A DNA stretch of 24,793 nt from Bacteroidales bacterium (GTDB taxonomy: Bacteria > Bacteroidota > Bacteroidia > Bacteroidales > UBA4181): positions 5,760-30,552 of the forward strand of contig JAQVSH010000003.1 of assembly GCA_028700615.1 (NCBI GenBank), in the 5' to 3' direction. The notes beneath the pieces are model-generated. The model was not told the DNA's origin, made no database searches, and saw only the letters and a list, made by a program, of their open reading frames with translations. The position numbers and the translations under genes are program-made. Positions 15,762 through 23,945 of this stretch are shown piece by piece (the first letter of the stretch is position 1; the number at the start of each line of letters is the position of its first letter).

Positions 15762-17042
15762 TTAAAAGGCAATGTCCCAAATGCCACAGGAGCGTTCCAG
15801 TTCAACCAGAGACATGGCCCGGTGATACAGTTCTTCGATGTAGACACATTGAATTTTGTTGTACGTCCTATGTGCATTTAATACCTCTATGAGTCCTGTT
15901 TCACCCCTTTCATAGGCGTAGATCTTTCCATTGAGAACAGTTTCGGCTTCTTCCAGCATATTCAGGGTATATTGCTGTACTTTCCTGCAGGCCGAGAGAT
16001 ATTCGGCGTAATTTTGTTTTACTTCTGTTTCTATTTGCCTTTCTACTTCCAGCAAAGATACTTTGGATTGATCTATTGAGAATTGAGCCGCTTTCAGGTC
16101 TCCTTTATTGAAATTAGAAAATTTCAGAGGAACTGTTATTCCGGCGGACATCCCATTAAATGCCTGTACAGGTGAAATCGGATTAGTGACTTCGGAATTA
16201 AAATTACCACCTACCGCAATGTTTACATCCATTCTCCGGTTGGCTTTAACCAAACGATAGTTTTTTTCGTTAAAATGAATATTCTGTTTCGCCAGCCTGA
16301 GATCTTCCCGATAGAGTTTGGCTGTCGCCATCAGGCTGTCGGGATGGTATTCTCTGACAAACCTGCTCAGATCTCCGGCGGGTAGCGGCCTTTCTTCCTG
16401 CTGGGACATTCCTTTAAACATAAGCAGTGCCGAAAGACTTTTTTCAATATCGGCACTGGCTTGATAGACATTATTTTGAAGTGAGTTTGCCTCAAGCCTG
16501 GATTGCCGGAAATCGGTTTCGCTTAAAGCTCCTTTAGAAAAACGGATACTGTCTGCTTTGGCGATGTGCAACATTCTGAGGTAGGAGTCTTTAGCATTTT
16601 CCAACAGGGCTTTATCCCGGATTGTCTGAAGATAGGATAGGGTCGCATCGGCAAGGAGTTGTTTGAACTGATAGGCAAACATGAGTTCCTGAGAAGTCAG
16701 AGCGCTTTGCGCTAATTGGATTCTGGCTTTTCGTTTTCCTCCCAGTTCGAGGGTATAGCTTAATTCGGTTTCAGCTCCATATCCCAATTGCATATTCGCT
16801 TCGTTGTTATCAAAATACGTAATATTCAGCTCGGGATCCGGGAGAATTTTAGACGCCTGTACTTCGGCGCCGGCAATGTCCAGATTGTATCGGAGAGCCA
16901 TTAAGCCCAAATTGGCCGATTTGACTTTCTCAATATAGGCGCTGTAGCTCTCTGTCCGGAGACTGTCCTGCGGTTTCTCTGCCGATGCAGAGAAACAGAC
17001 CGTGAACAGGGGTATCAGTATTAAATATTTATAGGTATTCAT
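15762..17042 (-). CDS. czcC: TolC-family outer-membrane factor of a heavy-metal RND efflux system (CzcC-like)
   Basis: This outer-membrane channel component of 426 residues forms the exit duct of the tripartite pump encoded just upstream. Residues 1-21 are a signal peptide ending in SASA. The mature chain shows the two-fold repeat of long amphipathic helices typical of the OEP (TolC) family, with helical regions near 75-210 and 280-410 and many Ala, Gln, Glu and Leu residues. There is no lipobox, unlike many OprM-type factors. It lies 12 bp after the RND gene and is the last gene of the unit, which ends at the hairpin near 15740. The family call is firm. The CzcC label depends on its neighbours. 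Confidence 0.9.
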   Translation of the reverse strand: MNTYKYLILIPLFTVCFSASAEKPQDSLRTESYSAYIEKVKSANLGLMALRYNLDIAGAEVQASKILPDPELNITYFDNNEANMQLGYGAETELSYTLELGGKRKARIQLAQSALTSQELMFAYQFKQLLADATLSYLQTIRDKALLENAKDSYLRMLHIAKADSIRFSKGALSETDFRQSRLEANSLQNNVYQASADIEKSLSALLMFKGMSQQEERPLPAGDLSRFVREYHPDSLMATAKLYREDLRLAKQNIHFNEKNYRLVKANRRMDVNIAVGGNFNSEVTNPISPVQAFNGMSAGITVPLKFSNFNKGDLKAAQFSIDQSKVSLLEVERQIETEVKQNYAEYLSACRKVQQYTLNMLEEAETVLNGKIYAYERGETGLIEVLNAHRTYNKIQCVYIEELYHRAMSLVELERSCGIWDIAF

Positions 17043-17054
17043 AGATGAGTTTTT

Positions 17055-20000
17055 TCAGGATTTATCAGAAACTTCTTCGGAAACGTATTCAGGATGCCGG
17101 GTGATTCTTCGCTTTTCCATTTTATAATAGATAGATGGAAGCACATAAAGAGTCAGCAGGGTTCCAAACAAAAGTCCATAGACAATGACCGTAGCCAATG
17201 GTCTTTGCACATCTGATCCGATGTTCGTGGAGAGAGAGGCTGGCAGAAGCCCGAAAGTAGCCACAGATGCTGTCATCAATACCGGGCGAAGCCTGTGTTT
17301 ACTCCCTTCAGTCACCGCTTTTTCAAGAGAAAAACCTTCTTTTCTAAGTTGATTGATATGACTGATCATAATGACGCCGTTCTGGATAAAGACCCCAAAC
17401 AGAGCAATAAAGCCTACTGCCGAGGATACGTCAAAATTCATACCCCGGATATTTAAGGCCAGCATTCCTCCAAAAAGAGCTAAAGGCAACATCAGGATCA
17501 GGAGAAGCGCTTGCCGGAGATTTCCAAAGGCAAAATAAAGAAGCAGGAACATCAGCAACAGAGCCAGGGGGACAATGACTGCCAGATGGCTGTATGCCCT
17601 CATTTGATTTTCAAATTGACCTCCCCAACTAATAGACACTTCGTCCGGATTAAACTGAACTTCCCGGGCGATGGAGGCTCTCGCTTCTCCGATAAAAGAA
17701 GTGATGTCCCGGTCTCTGACATTCACCCGGATGGTTGTGTTTCGCTTGTTGTTTTCCCGCGTAATGAGACTGGCTCCGGTATTAGGCTGTATATTTGTTA
17801 CCTGTGCCAGAGGAATCAGGCTCCCCGATTGTGATCTTAAGAGCAGATTCCCAATTTTTTCCGGAGTGTCTCTGGTCTCCTCAGCATAGCGGCAGATTAC
17901 ATCATATGATCGATTTTCAATGTAAATCTGTGAGATGGCTTTTCCTCCAACCGCTACTTCAATTAATTCATTGACATCCTCTACATTCAGACCATACTGA
18001 GCAATTTTATTCCGGTTGGCGTGAATCTGCAACTGAGGAATCGGAGCATCCTGAATGATGTTTACATCGGAAGCCCCCTGTACTGTTTTGATGACAGAAG
18101 TGACTTCTTCCGCCACTCTTCTGGTTTCCAGAAAATCTTCCCCGATCACTTTAATTGCCAGGTCTCCGTGGGCTCCGGCAATCTGATCCATGACCATATC
18201 GATAATGGGCTGGGAGAATCCCATGGCATATCCGGGAAGATCAGAGAAGTCTTGTTCCATCTCAGCAATTAAATCGGCTTTTCGTTTCCCTCCCGGCCAT
18301 TCATCATAAGGTTTTAAGCCTATGCAGGCCTCGATATGGGAAAATGAGAAAGATTCTGCTCCTTCGTCATCCCTTCCGGTCTGCATAGCGACATACGTTA
18401 CCTCATCATGTTGCAGTAATCGTGATCGCAAGACATCCGACATCTCTTTGGCTTTATGCATAGAAATTCCGGATGGAAGTTGTACCTGAAGCCATATAGA
18501 TCCTTCGTCAAGAGCAGGTAAGAAGTCTTTTCCCACACGAACCGAAAGGAAAACGGTAATCAGAAATACACTGGCCAGTACCATATAGAGCCTCTTTTGC
18601 TGATGGATGATCCGCTGCGTGCTCCGATGATAAAAAACGGTGAGTTTTTCTAATAGCTTATTAGGTTTAATAACTCTCGGTTTCCGGTACATCCAATAGG
18701 CCAGTCCCGGCATCAGCAACATGGCAGTAAGCAATGCTCCGATTAATGCATATCCGACGGTGAAAGCCATCGGGGTAAAGAGCTTTCTTTCGATTCTTTC
18801 AAAAGCAAACAAAGGCATATAAGCCGTAATGATGATCAGAGTAGAAAAAATTACCGGCTTAGCTACCATAAGTACCCGTTTGACCACATCTTTCTTTGAG
18901 AGCTCGTCCTGAGGATTGCTTTCCCGTTTTTTAAGAATGCTTTCCATCATGACAATGGATCCGTCCACAATGATGCCAAAGTCAATAGACCCAATAGACA
19001 GAAGATTAGCGGGAATATTTGTCAGATGCATCAGAATGAAAGTGATTAGCAGAGACATCGGAATAGTGATAGCTACCAGTAAAGCGCTCCGGAAATTCCC
19101 CAGAAAGATGATCAGAATGGAGATAACCAGTAAAATTCCGAAAGAGATGGTGTGTGCTACTGTGTTCAGAGTATTGTCTACCAGATTAGTCCGGTCCAGA
19201 AATATATGAATATTGACTCCTTCCGGCAGAATATTCTGATTCAGATCGTCAATGGCTGCATGAAGCCCTTTCAAAACATCGGAAGGATTCTGATGCCGAA
19301 GCATCTGGACAATGCCTTCTACACCGTCTTCAAGGTCCTGATCATGGTCTGCATAACTGAAGATGCCTTTTCTTTCCAGACTACCGTATTTCAGAGTTCC
19401 CAGATCATTAATATAGACAGGCATGCCCTGATCTGTTTTTACCACGACTTTTCCAAGATCCTGAAGGTCGGACACCAGCCCGATACCCCTGATAATATAG
19501 CTCATGTCTCCTCTGGGCAAGGTGCTTCCCCCTGAATTACTATTGTTTTTGCCTATTTTCTCGGTTACATCGCTCAGGGAAAGATTGTATTTTTCCAGTT
19601 TGGCCGGATCGATTTCTATTTGAAACTGAGTGGTGATTCCTCCGAAATTACTAACGTCTGCTACTCCTGAAATTTGTTTTAATCTTGGAATTACAATCCA
19701 TTTATGGATATCGGTCAGTTCTCTGAGAGAGTATGTTTCACTTTGCATTACATACCGGAGAATTTCTCCGGTAGGAGAGGTGAGCGGGTTCAATCCCGGC
19801 TGAGCCCCAAAAGGGAGCTCAATATCGTTGATCTTTTCCTGTACTCTCTGGCGGGCCCAGTAATCATCTACTCCGTCTTCAAATACAAGCGTGACATTAG
19901 AGATGCCGAAATTACTTTTGCTACGCATTAAATGAAGGCCGGGAATGCCGTTGAGTTCCCGTTCCAGAGGGATGGAAATTTGTTGTTCCATTTCTTCGGC

Positions 20001-20168
20001 TGCCATACCGGGAATTTGTGTCACTACCTGGACGGTGACGTCCGCAATGTCAGGATAGGCATCTACAGGGAGTTGTTGCCAGGAATATACGCCCAGAACA
20101 GCCGCCAACAGAAATGCTGAGGCAATGAGTAGCCTTTTTTGCAGTATTTGAGTAATAAAATCGTTCAT
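17055..20168 (-). CDS. czcA: Heavy-metal efflux RND pump, CzcA/CusA family
   Basis: This inner-membrane proton-driven pump of 1037 residues has the standard HME-RND build: TM1 near 13-30, a large periplasmic loop with VDAYPDIADVTVQV, six TM helices from about 335, a second loop, then five TM helices before a cytoplasmic tail. The charged TM4 signature is Asp396-Phe-Gly, Asp402-Gly and Glu409. This DFGxxxDG...E pattern is that of divalent-cation exporters (Zn, Co, Cd or Ni) rather than the CusA Cu/Ag type, which I recall as having GxxxDA there. Exact metal is inferred. FGVFIQNGVIMISHIN is the second-half counterpart. It starts 2 bp after the adaptor gene, consistent with one operon. It appears complete. 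Confidence 0.95.
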   Translation of the reverse strand: MNDFITQILQKRLLIASAFLLAAVLGVYSWQQLPVDAYPDIADVTVQVVTQIPGMAAEEMEQQISIPLERELNGIPGLHLMRSKSNFGISNVTLVFEDGVDDYWARQRVQEKINDIELPFGAQPGLNPLTSPTGEILRYVMQSETYSLRELTDIHKWIVIPRLKQISGVADVSNFGGITTQFQIEIDPAKLEKYNLSLSDVTEKIGKNNSNSGGSTLPRGDMSYIIRGIGLVSDLQDLGKVVVKTDQGMPVYINDLGTLKYGSLERKGIFSYADHDQDLEDGVEGIVQMLRHQNPSDVLKGLHAAIDDLNQNILPEGVNIHIFLDRTNLVDNTLNTVAHTISFGILLVISILIIFLGNFRSALLVAITIPMSLLITFILMHLTNIPANLLSIGSIDFGIIVDGSIVMMESILKKRESNPQDELSKKDVVKRVLMVAKPVIFSTLIIITAYMPLFAFERIERKLFTPMAFTVGYALIGALLTAMLLMPGLAYWMYRKPRVIKPNKLLEKLTVFYHRSTQRIIHQQKRLYMVLASVFLITVFLSVRVGKDFLPALDEGSIWLQVQLPSGISMHKAKEMSDVLRSRLLQHDEVTYVAMQTGRDDEGAESFSFSHIEACIGLKPYDEWPGGKRKADLIAEMEQDFSDLPGYAMGFSQPIIDMVMDQIAGAHGDLAIKVIGEDFLETRRVAEEVTSVIKTVQGASDVNIIQDAPIPQLQIHANRNKIAQYGLNVEDVNELIEVAVGGKAISQIYIENRSYDVICRYAEETRDTPEKIGNLLLRSQSGSLIPLAQVTNIQPNTGASLITRENNKRNTTIRVNVRDRDITSFIGEARASIAREVQFNPDEVSISWGGQFENQMRAYSHLAVIVPLALLLMFLLLYFAFGNLRQALLLILMLPLALFGGMLALNIRGMNFDVSSAVGFIALFGVFIQNGVIMISHINQLRKEGFSLEKAVTEGSKHRLRPVLMTASVATFGLLPASLSTNIGSDVQRPLATVIVYGLLFGTLLTLYVLPSIYYKMEKRRITRHPEYVSEEVSDKS

Positions 20169-20170
20169 AG

Positions 20171-21361
20171 CTACTTCTTGGTAAAATAAATATTTCCTTC
20201 ACTCATAATGGTTTCTCCAGGACGGAGTCCTTCTTCTACTTCAATAATGCCATTGACATCGGTATACACTTTGATTCTGCGTTTAACCACTCTGGCATCA
20301 TCTAATTTTACCAATACGCAGGATTCATCTGCATCCTGAATCAATGCATCCGGCGGGATTACAAGGGCCTTATCATTGTTATCAATGAAATTTACTGAGA
20401 CAAACAATCCTTGTTTGAGTAATATTCCGGGATTATCACAGGTGATAATCACCTGCAGGGAGCGGGTTTCTTCATCCAGAATATCGCTTATATATTCAAT
20501 TTCTCCACGGAAGATTTTTTTAGGATAGGCATCGGATGTGATTTCTACAACGGATTCCCGGTTGAATTTACTCAATTGTATTTCTTTAATTCTTGCAACC
20601 ACCCATACCTTACTCAGATCAGCCACGACTGCAACCGGAGGAGCATCCGGTTTTAAGTATTGTCCTACCACAATCTGATTGGATAAGACCACTCCGGAAA
20701 CGGGTGTTCTTACAATCAGAGGATCACCCACAGAAAATGCCGTCGTATCTACGCCGAAAACTTTCAGGGCTGCGGCTGCATTGAAATAGTCAATCCGGGC
20801 ATTTTCATACTCTAATTCAGATGCTTCGACTTCTTTTTTAACTCCGACACCGTGTTCAAAAAGATCTTTCTGACGCAACCATTGTCTTTCGGCTGTGGCT
20901 TTAACATTTTTGGCGTTTATAAAAGATCTTCCTGTCTCCAAATACTCCGGAGAATGAAGTTGAAAAACCGGAGATCCGGCTTTTACGGTTTGCCCTACCT
21001 GAACGTAAGATTTTGTGATCCTTCCTTCAAAGGGAGATGCAATTTCAGCTATTTTACCGGGATTGGCTTTTACCGTTCCGGTAGTACTTAACAATGAGTT
21101 GTGGGGTATTTCGGCCACTGTCAGCCATTGAATATAGGGTGTGGCCGTGGGATAATCGGCCAATACAAAAGTATCCGGCCTTACTTCTTTTTCTTTTTCG
21201 GACTGGATTCTGCCATTTCCATGCGCCGCCGGATTTCCAAAGCGAAGTCTCATTTTCTGATGTCTTCCGGATGGAGTATTAACGGGTTCGGTGCTATTGG
21301 GATTTTCACAGGAGGCTATATAAAAACAACACAGAATGAGAAAGCTTAATCGTTTCATCAT
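20171..21361 (-). CDS. czcB: Periplasmic adaptor (membrane fusion) lipoprotein of the metal RND system, CzcB/CusB-like
   Basis: This periplasmic adaptor of 396 residues links the RND pump to the outer-membrane factor. The lipobox IASC puts the lipid anchor on Cys18. A basic, His-containing linker (about 20-65) precedes the barrel-sandwich half-motif at 97-140 (SPFEGRITKSYVQVGQTVKAG). Then come a helical hairpin at about 141-200, the second lipoyl half (TPVSGVVLSNQIVVGQYL) near 219-236, and beta-barrel and membrane-proximal domains. The family call (HlyD_D23/CusB) is clear. Adjacent ATGs at 21361 and 21358 are equivalent starts. A 19-bp dyad lies just upstream, and the small His-rich gene precedes it by 125 bp on the same strand. 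Confidence 0.93.
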   Translation of the reverse strand: MMKRLSFLILCCFYIASCENPNSTEPVNTPSGRHQKMRLRFGNPAAHGNGRIQSEKEKEVRPDTFVLADYPTATPYIQWLTVAEIPHNSLLSTTGTVKANPGKIAEIASPFEGRITKSYVQVGQTVKAGSPVFQLHSPEYLETGRSFINAKNVKATAERQWLRQKDLFEHGVGVKKEVEASELEYENARIDYFNAAAALKVFGVDTTAFSVGDPLIVRTPVSGVVLSNQIVVGQYLKPDAPPVAVVADLSKVWVVARIKEIQLSKFNRESVVEITSDAYPKKIFRGEIEYISDILDEETRSLQVIITCDNPGILLKQGLFVSVNFIDNNDKALVIPPDALIQDADESCVLVKLDDARVVKRRIKVYTDVNGIIEVEEGLRPGETIMSEGNIYFTKK

Positions 21362-21382
21362 AATGAATTAAAAATTAAACAA

Positions 21383-21401
21383 TAAATAACTCAGTTATTT
21401 A
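21383..21401. promoter_or_regulatory. Perfect 19-bp dyad upstream of the efflux genes
   Basis: TAAATAACT and AGTTATTTA are exact complements around one central C. The dyad lies 21 bp upstream of the adaptor start. Its compact symmetric form suits a dimeric repressor or an mRNA hairpin. The AT-rich stem makes a terminator unlikely. Confidence 0.5.
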
Positions 21402-21445
21402 CAAAAGGTGTATCTATGAAAAGATGATTGCATTATGCCTTCGGG

Positions 21446-21465
21446 ACAGAATATGAATATCCTGT
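21446..21465. repeat. Imperfect inverted repeat in the gap before the adaptor gene
   Basis: ACAGAATAT and ATATCCTGT pair with one mismatch (G-U in one strand's RNA) around a GA centre, 21 bp past the stop of the small His-rich gene. It might be an operator or a weak hairpin. No function is assigned. Confidence 0.35.
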
Positions 21466-21486
21466 TCAAAAAGAAGTTACCGAAAA

Positions 21487-21825
21487 CTATATAAAGGAAG
21501 GAGGTCCACGAAGAAAATAAGTGTTTTCACAGGTGGATTTTTTGTAAAAATCAGTGGATATATATAAGGTTCCGGTTTCAAACCAGTCTGCATGTATATC
21601 CGGAGTGGTTTTTCCTGCTGCTTCAGAAAGAAATCCCGAAAGTGCAGAAAGAAGAGAAATATCTTGAGAAGAGTGAGTTTTTAGGGGAATTCCCTGTGAA
21701 GAAAACGGGTAATGAGAGTGTGTAATAAATCTGTTTTCGACTGCATGGGAATGGATGAAACAGGTAATACCAATCAGGTAGTGGAGAAAAACCACCAATA
21801 ACAGCCTGTCCAACCCCCTCTTCAT
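21487..21825 (-). CDS. Small secreted or membrane-anchored His-rich protein heading the metal-efflux unit
   Basis: This protein of 112 residues matches no family with a known function that I can name. It has a basic start and a hydrophobic segment at about 7-24 (signal peptide or anchor). Then come paired histidines His25/His27 (HSH) and His36/His38 (HSHYP), plus His51 and His75. It ends in YFLRGPPSFI. From memory, small proteins with paired HxH motifs and a C-terminal LRAPP-like tail often precede Cus/Czc-type efflux genes in Bacteroidetes. That suggests a periplasmic metal-binding or sensing accessory, which is inference. The ATG at 21825 is preferred over 21846, because a -7 box ends 5 bp before 21846. 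It is on the same strand as the pump genes, 125 bp before the adaptor gene. Confidence 0.7.
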   Translation of the reverse strand: MKRGLDRLLLVVFLHYLIGITCFIHSHAVENRFITHSHYPFSSQGIPLKTHSSQDISLLSALSGFLSEAAGKTTPDIHADWFETGTLYISTDFYKKSTCENTYFLRGPPSFI

Positions 21826-21851
21826 ATGTATCGAAAACCTTGCCATTAGAG

Positions 21852-21859
21852 CAAAATTA
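21852..21859 (-). promoter_or_regulatory. Candidate -7 promoter box for the small protein and metal-efflux genes
   Basis: On the minus strand this reads TAATTTTG, fitting TAnnTTTG. It is 26 bp upstream of the ATG at 21825. No second good box is seen before the adaptor gene, so it may drive the whole unit. Confidence 0.45.
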
Positions 21860-21910
21860 AGATTATTTCATTATTTGAAAATCATATTTCTGAATTTTTA
21901 TCACAAATAA

Positions 21911-21940
21911 TTTGATAATGATAAAATCAGCATATTTTTG
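21911..21940 (+). promoter_or_regulatory. Bacteroidetes-type promoter for the LtaS-like gene
   Basis: A -33 element TTTG (21911-21914) and a -7 element TATTTTTG (21933-21940) are 18 bp apart, fitting the two-part consensus. The ATG at 21981 is 40 bp downstream. This is the best promoter match in the window. Confidence 0.7.
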
Positions 21941-21980
21941 CCGCACTTAATTTACGTTCTGTTCGTTAACACTTTGATTG

Positions 21981-23945
21981 ATGACTATCCCATTTCGCTC
22001 TTTTTGCAAAAATATCTTTAATTCCCGTTTTGGGGCATTGGCTGCCTTTTATATGTTTTTTCTGGCGTTGTCCTTTGGGGTCAGGGTGATATTACTGATT
22101 TTTTCTTTTGATGAGGTTTCTGCATACCCCTGGGAATTGTTTAAAGTATTTTTTGTGGGTATGTTTTTTGATACGGTTGCCGCATCTTATTTTACCCTGG
22201 GGTATCTGGCGGCCATCGTTTTTGTTCCCTCTAAACTTGCCAATACAAGGGTGTATGAGATTTTAACCTATTTGTCCTACACGTTGGGTTCTTTGATTCT
22301 TATTTTTTCTTCTTTTTCAGAGTATTTCTTTTGGGATGAGTTTAATGTCCGGTTTAATTTTATTGCAGTAGATTATCTGATTTATACTACCGAGGTGATT
22401 GGAAATATTCTTCAATCTTATCCGATCCCTCTTCTTGTTTTGATGATTCTGACACTGAGTACTCTGACCCTATGGGTTCTTTTAAAATCTAAAATTGTCA
22501 ATAAATCGGTATCCGATACCATACCTTTCAAAAGACGTTTTATGATTGGAACAGGATTTCTGCTGATTCCGGTTTTTGATTTATTGTTTGTAACCCAGTC
22601 TTTGTCTAAAATCAGCGAGGATTCCTATAACAATGAACTGGCAAAGAATGGTATCTATTCTATTTTTGAGGCTTATAAGAACAATCAGTTGGATTACAAT
22701 GCTTTCTATCCGGTGAAGAATCCACACCTGGCTTTGTCCGATACCAGAAAACTGTTGCAGGGAGAAGGTAGATTTTATGAGAGCGACAGTACAGATCTTC
22801 AGTATTCTTATCAGCCCGATTCAATTTTTGTTCCTAAGAATATTATGTTCATTACCATTGAGAGTCTGAGCGGAGAGTTTATGAGTTATTTGGGTAGCAC
22901 ACAGGGGAAAGTCACTCCTTTTTTAGATTCTCTGTCGGAAAAATCTCTGTTTTTCACTAAAATATTTGCCACAGGAACCAGAACGGTCAGGGGTTTGGAA
23001 GCTTTGACCCTGAGCGTTCCTCCAACTCCCGGAACAAGTATTGTCCGTCGTCCGGATAATGATTCTTTATTTTCATTAGGGTCTGTTTTTAGTAATCTGG
23101 GCTATCAAAATACTTTTTTATATGGGGGTAATGGGTTTTTTGATAATATGAATGCTTTTTTTGAAGGGAACGGGTTCAAAATTGTGGACAAGAAAAAAAT
23201 GTCCAAAGAAGAAATTAGTTTTGAAAATGCGTGGGGCACCTGTGATCAGGATGTTTATCGCCGGGCCATCAAAGAAGCGGATGCTTCCTATGCCTCGGGA
23301 AAGATTTTTTTAAACTTTATTTTAACGACTTCTAACCATCGTCCATACACTTTTCCTAAAGTTGCGGTGGATTTGAAAGAAGGGACCCGGGCTGCCGGGG
23401 TTCGTTATTCTGATTTTGCTTTGCAGGAGTTTTTCCGGAATGCGGCTTCTAAACCATGGTTTGAAAATACGGTTTTTGTCATTGTCGGGGATCACTGTGC
23501 ATCCAGTGCCGGAAAAACCGATTTGCCTATCAATCGTTACCGGATTCCGGCTATAATCTATAATGCAGGATCGGTTCAACCTCAAAAAATTGATAAACTT
23601 TGCAGTCAGATAGATATTTTGCCTACTCTTTTGTCTTTACTTCATGTAAAATATGCCTCCACTTTTTTTGGAAAAAATATTTTATCGATGAAACCTGAAG
23701 AAGAAAGAGCATTTATTGCTACTTATCAACAATTGGGTTATGTGAAACAAAATCAATTGATTGTGCTGAATCCACGTACTCAACCACAGGTTTTTCAGTA
23801 TGACCCGAATACTTTTGAATCAACTCCGGTGAATATTCCGAGTCCACTGAGTAACGAGGCAATTTCTCTGTATCAGTCTGCTGAATATTTGTTTGTCAAC
23901 AGAATGGATAAAATGCCGATGTCTAAATTTAGAGAAAGCTTGTAA
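21981..23945 (+). CDS. Membrane sulfatase-fold phosphoglycerol transferase / LTA synthase-like protein
   Basis: This inner-membrane enzyme of 654 residues has about five N-terminal TM helices (within 18-205), a linker, and an extracytoplasmic alkaline-phosphatase/sulfatase-fold domain from about 285. The catalytic site is visible: Glu294 in TIESLSGEF, the nucleophile Thr335 in TGTRTVRG, the NHRPY histidine, and Asp504-His505 in VGDHCASS. This layout is shared by LtaS, MdoB/OpgB and related transferases that move phosphoglycerol or phosphoethanolamine from phospholipid to an envelope glycan. Gram-negatives have no lipoteichoic acid, so the acceptor is unknown. The ATG at 21981 is preferred over an in-frame TTG at 21978. 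Its stop abuts the stop of the convergent response-regulator gene with no bases between them. Confidence 0.88.
   Translation: MTIPFRSFCKNIFNSRFGALAAFYMFFLALSFGVRVILLIFSFDEVSAYPWELFKVFFVGMFFDTVAASYFTLGYLAAIVFVPSKLANTRVYEILTYLSYTLGSLILIFSSFSEYFFWDEFNVRFNFIAVDYLIYTTEVIGNILQSYPIPLLVLMILTLSTLTLWVLLKSKIVNKSVSDTIPFKRRFMIGTGFLLIPVFDLLFVTQSLSKISEDSYNNELAKNGIYSIFEAYKNNQLDYNAFYPVKNPHLALSDTRKLLQGEGRFYESDSTDLQYSYQPDSIFVPKNIMFITIESLSGEFMSYLGSTQGKVTPFLDSLSEKSLFFTKIFATGTRTVRGLEALTLSVPPTPGTSIVRRPDNDSLFSLGSVFSNLGYQNTFLYGGNGFFDNMNAFFEGNGFKIVDKKKMSKEEISFENAWGTCDQDVYRRAIKEADASYASGKIFLNFILTTSNHRPYTFPKVAVDLKEGTRAAGVRYSDFALQEFFRNAASKPWFENTVFVIVGDHCASSAGKTDLPINRYRIPAIIYNAGSVQPQKIDKLCSQIDILPTLLSLLHVKYASTFFGKNILSMKPEEERAFIATYQQLGYVKQNQLIVLNPRTQPQVFQYDPNTFESTPVNIPSPLSNEAISLYQSAEYLFVNRMDKMPMSKFRESL

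Noticed and set aside
17511..19535. Several plus-strand open frames opposite the RND pump gene
   Set aside because: They are shadows of the long coding frame; none shows domain-like sequence, a promoter box or a suitable start context.
21826..21846. First ATG at 21846 for the small His-rich protein
   Set aside because: It lies 5 bp from a good -7 box, so it would be at or before the transcription start. The ATG at 21825 also gives a more typical signal sequence (MKRG...). Not fully excluded if the mRNA is leaderless.
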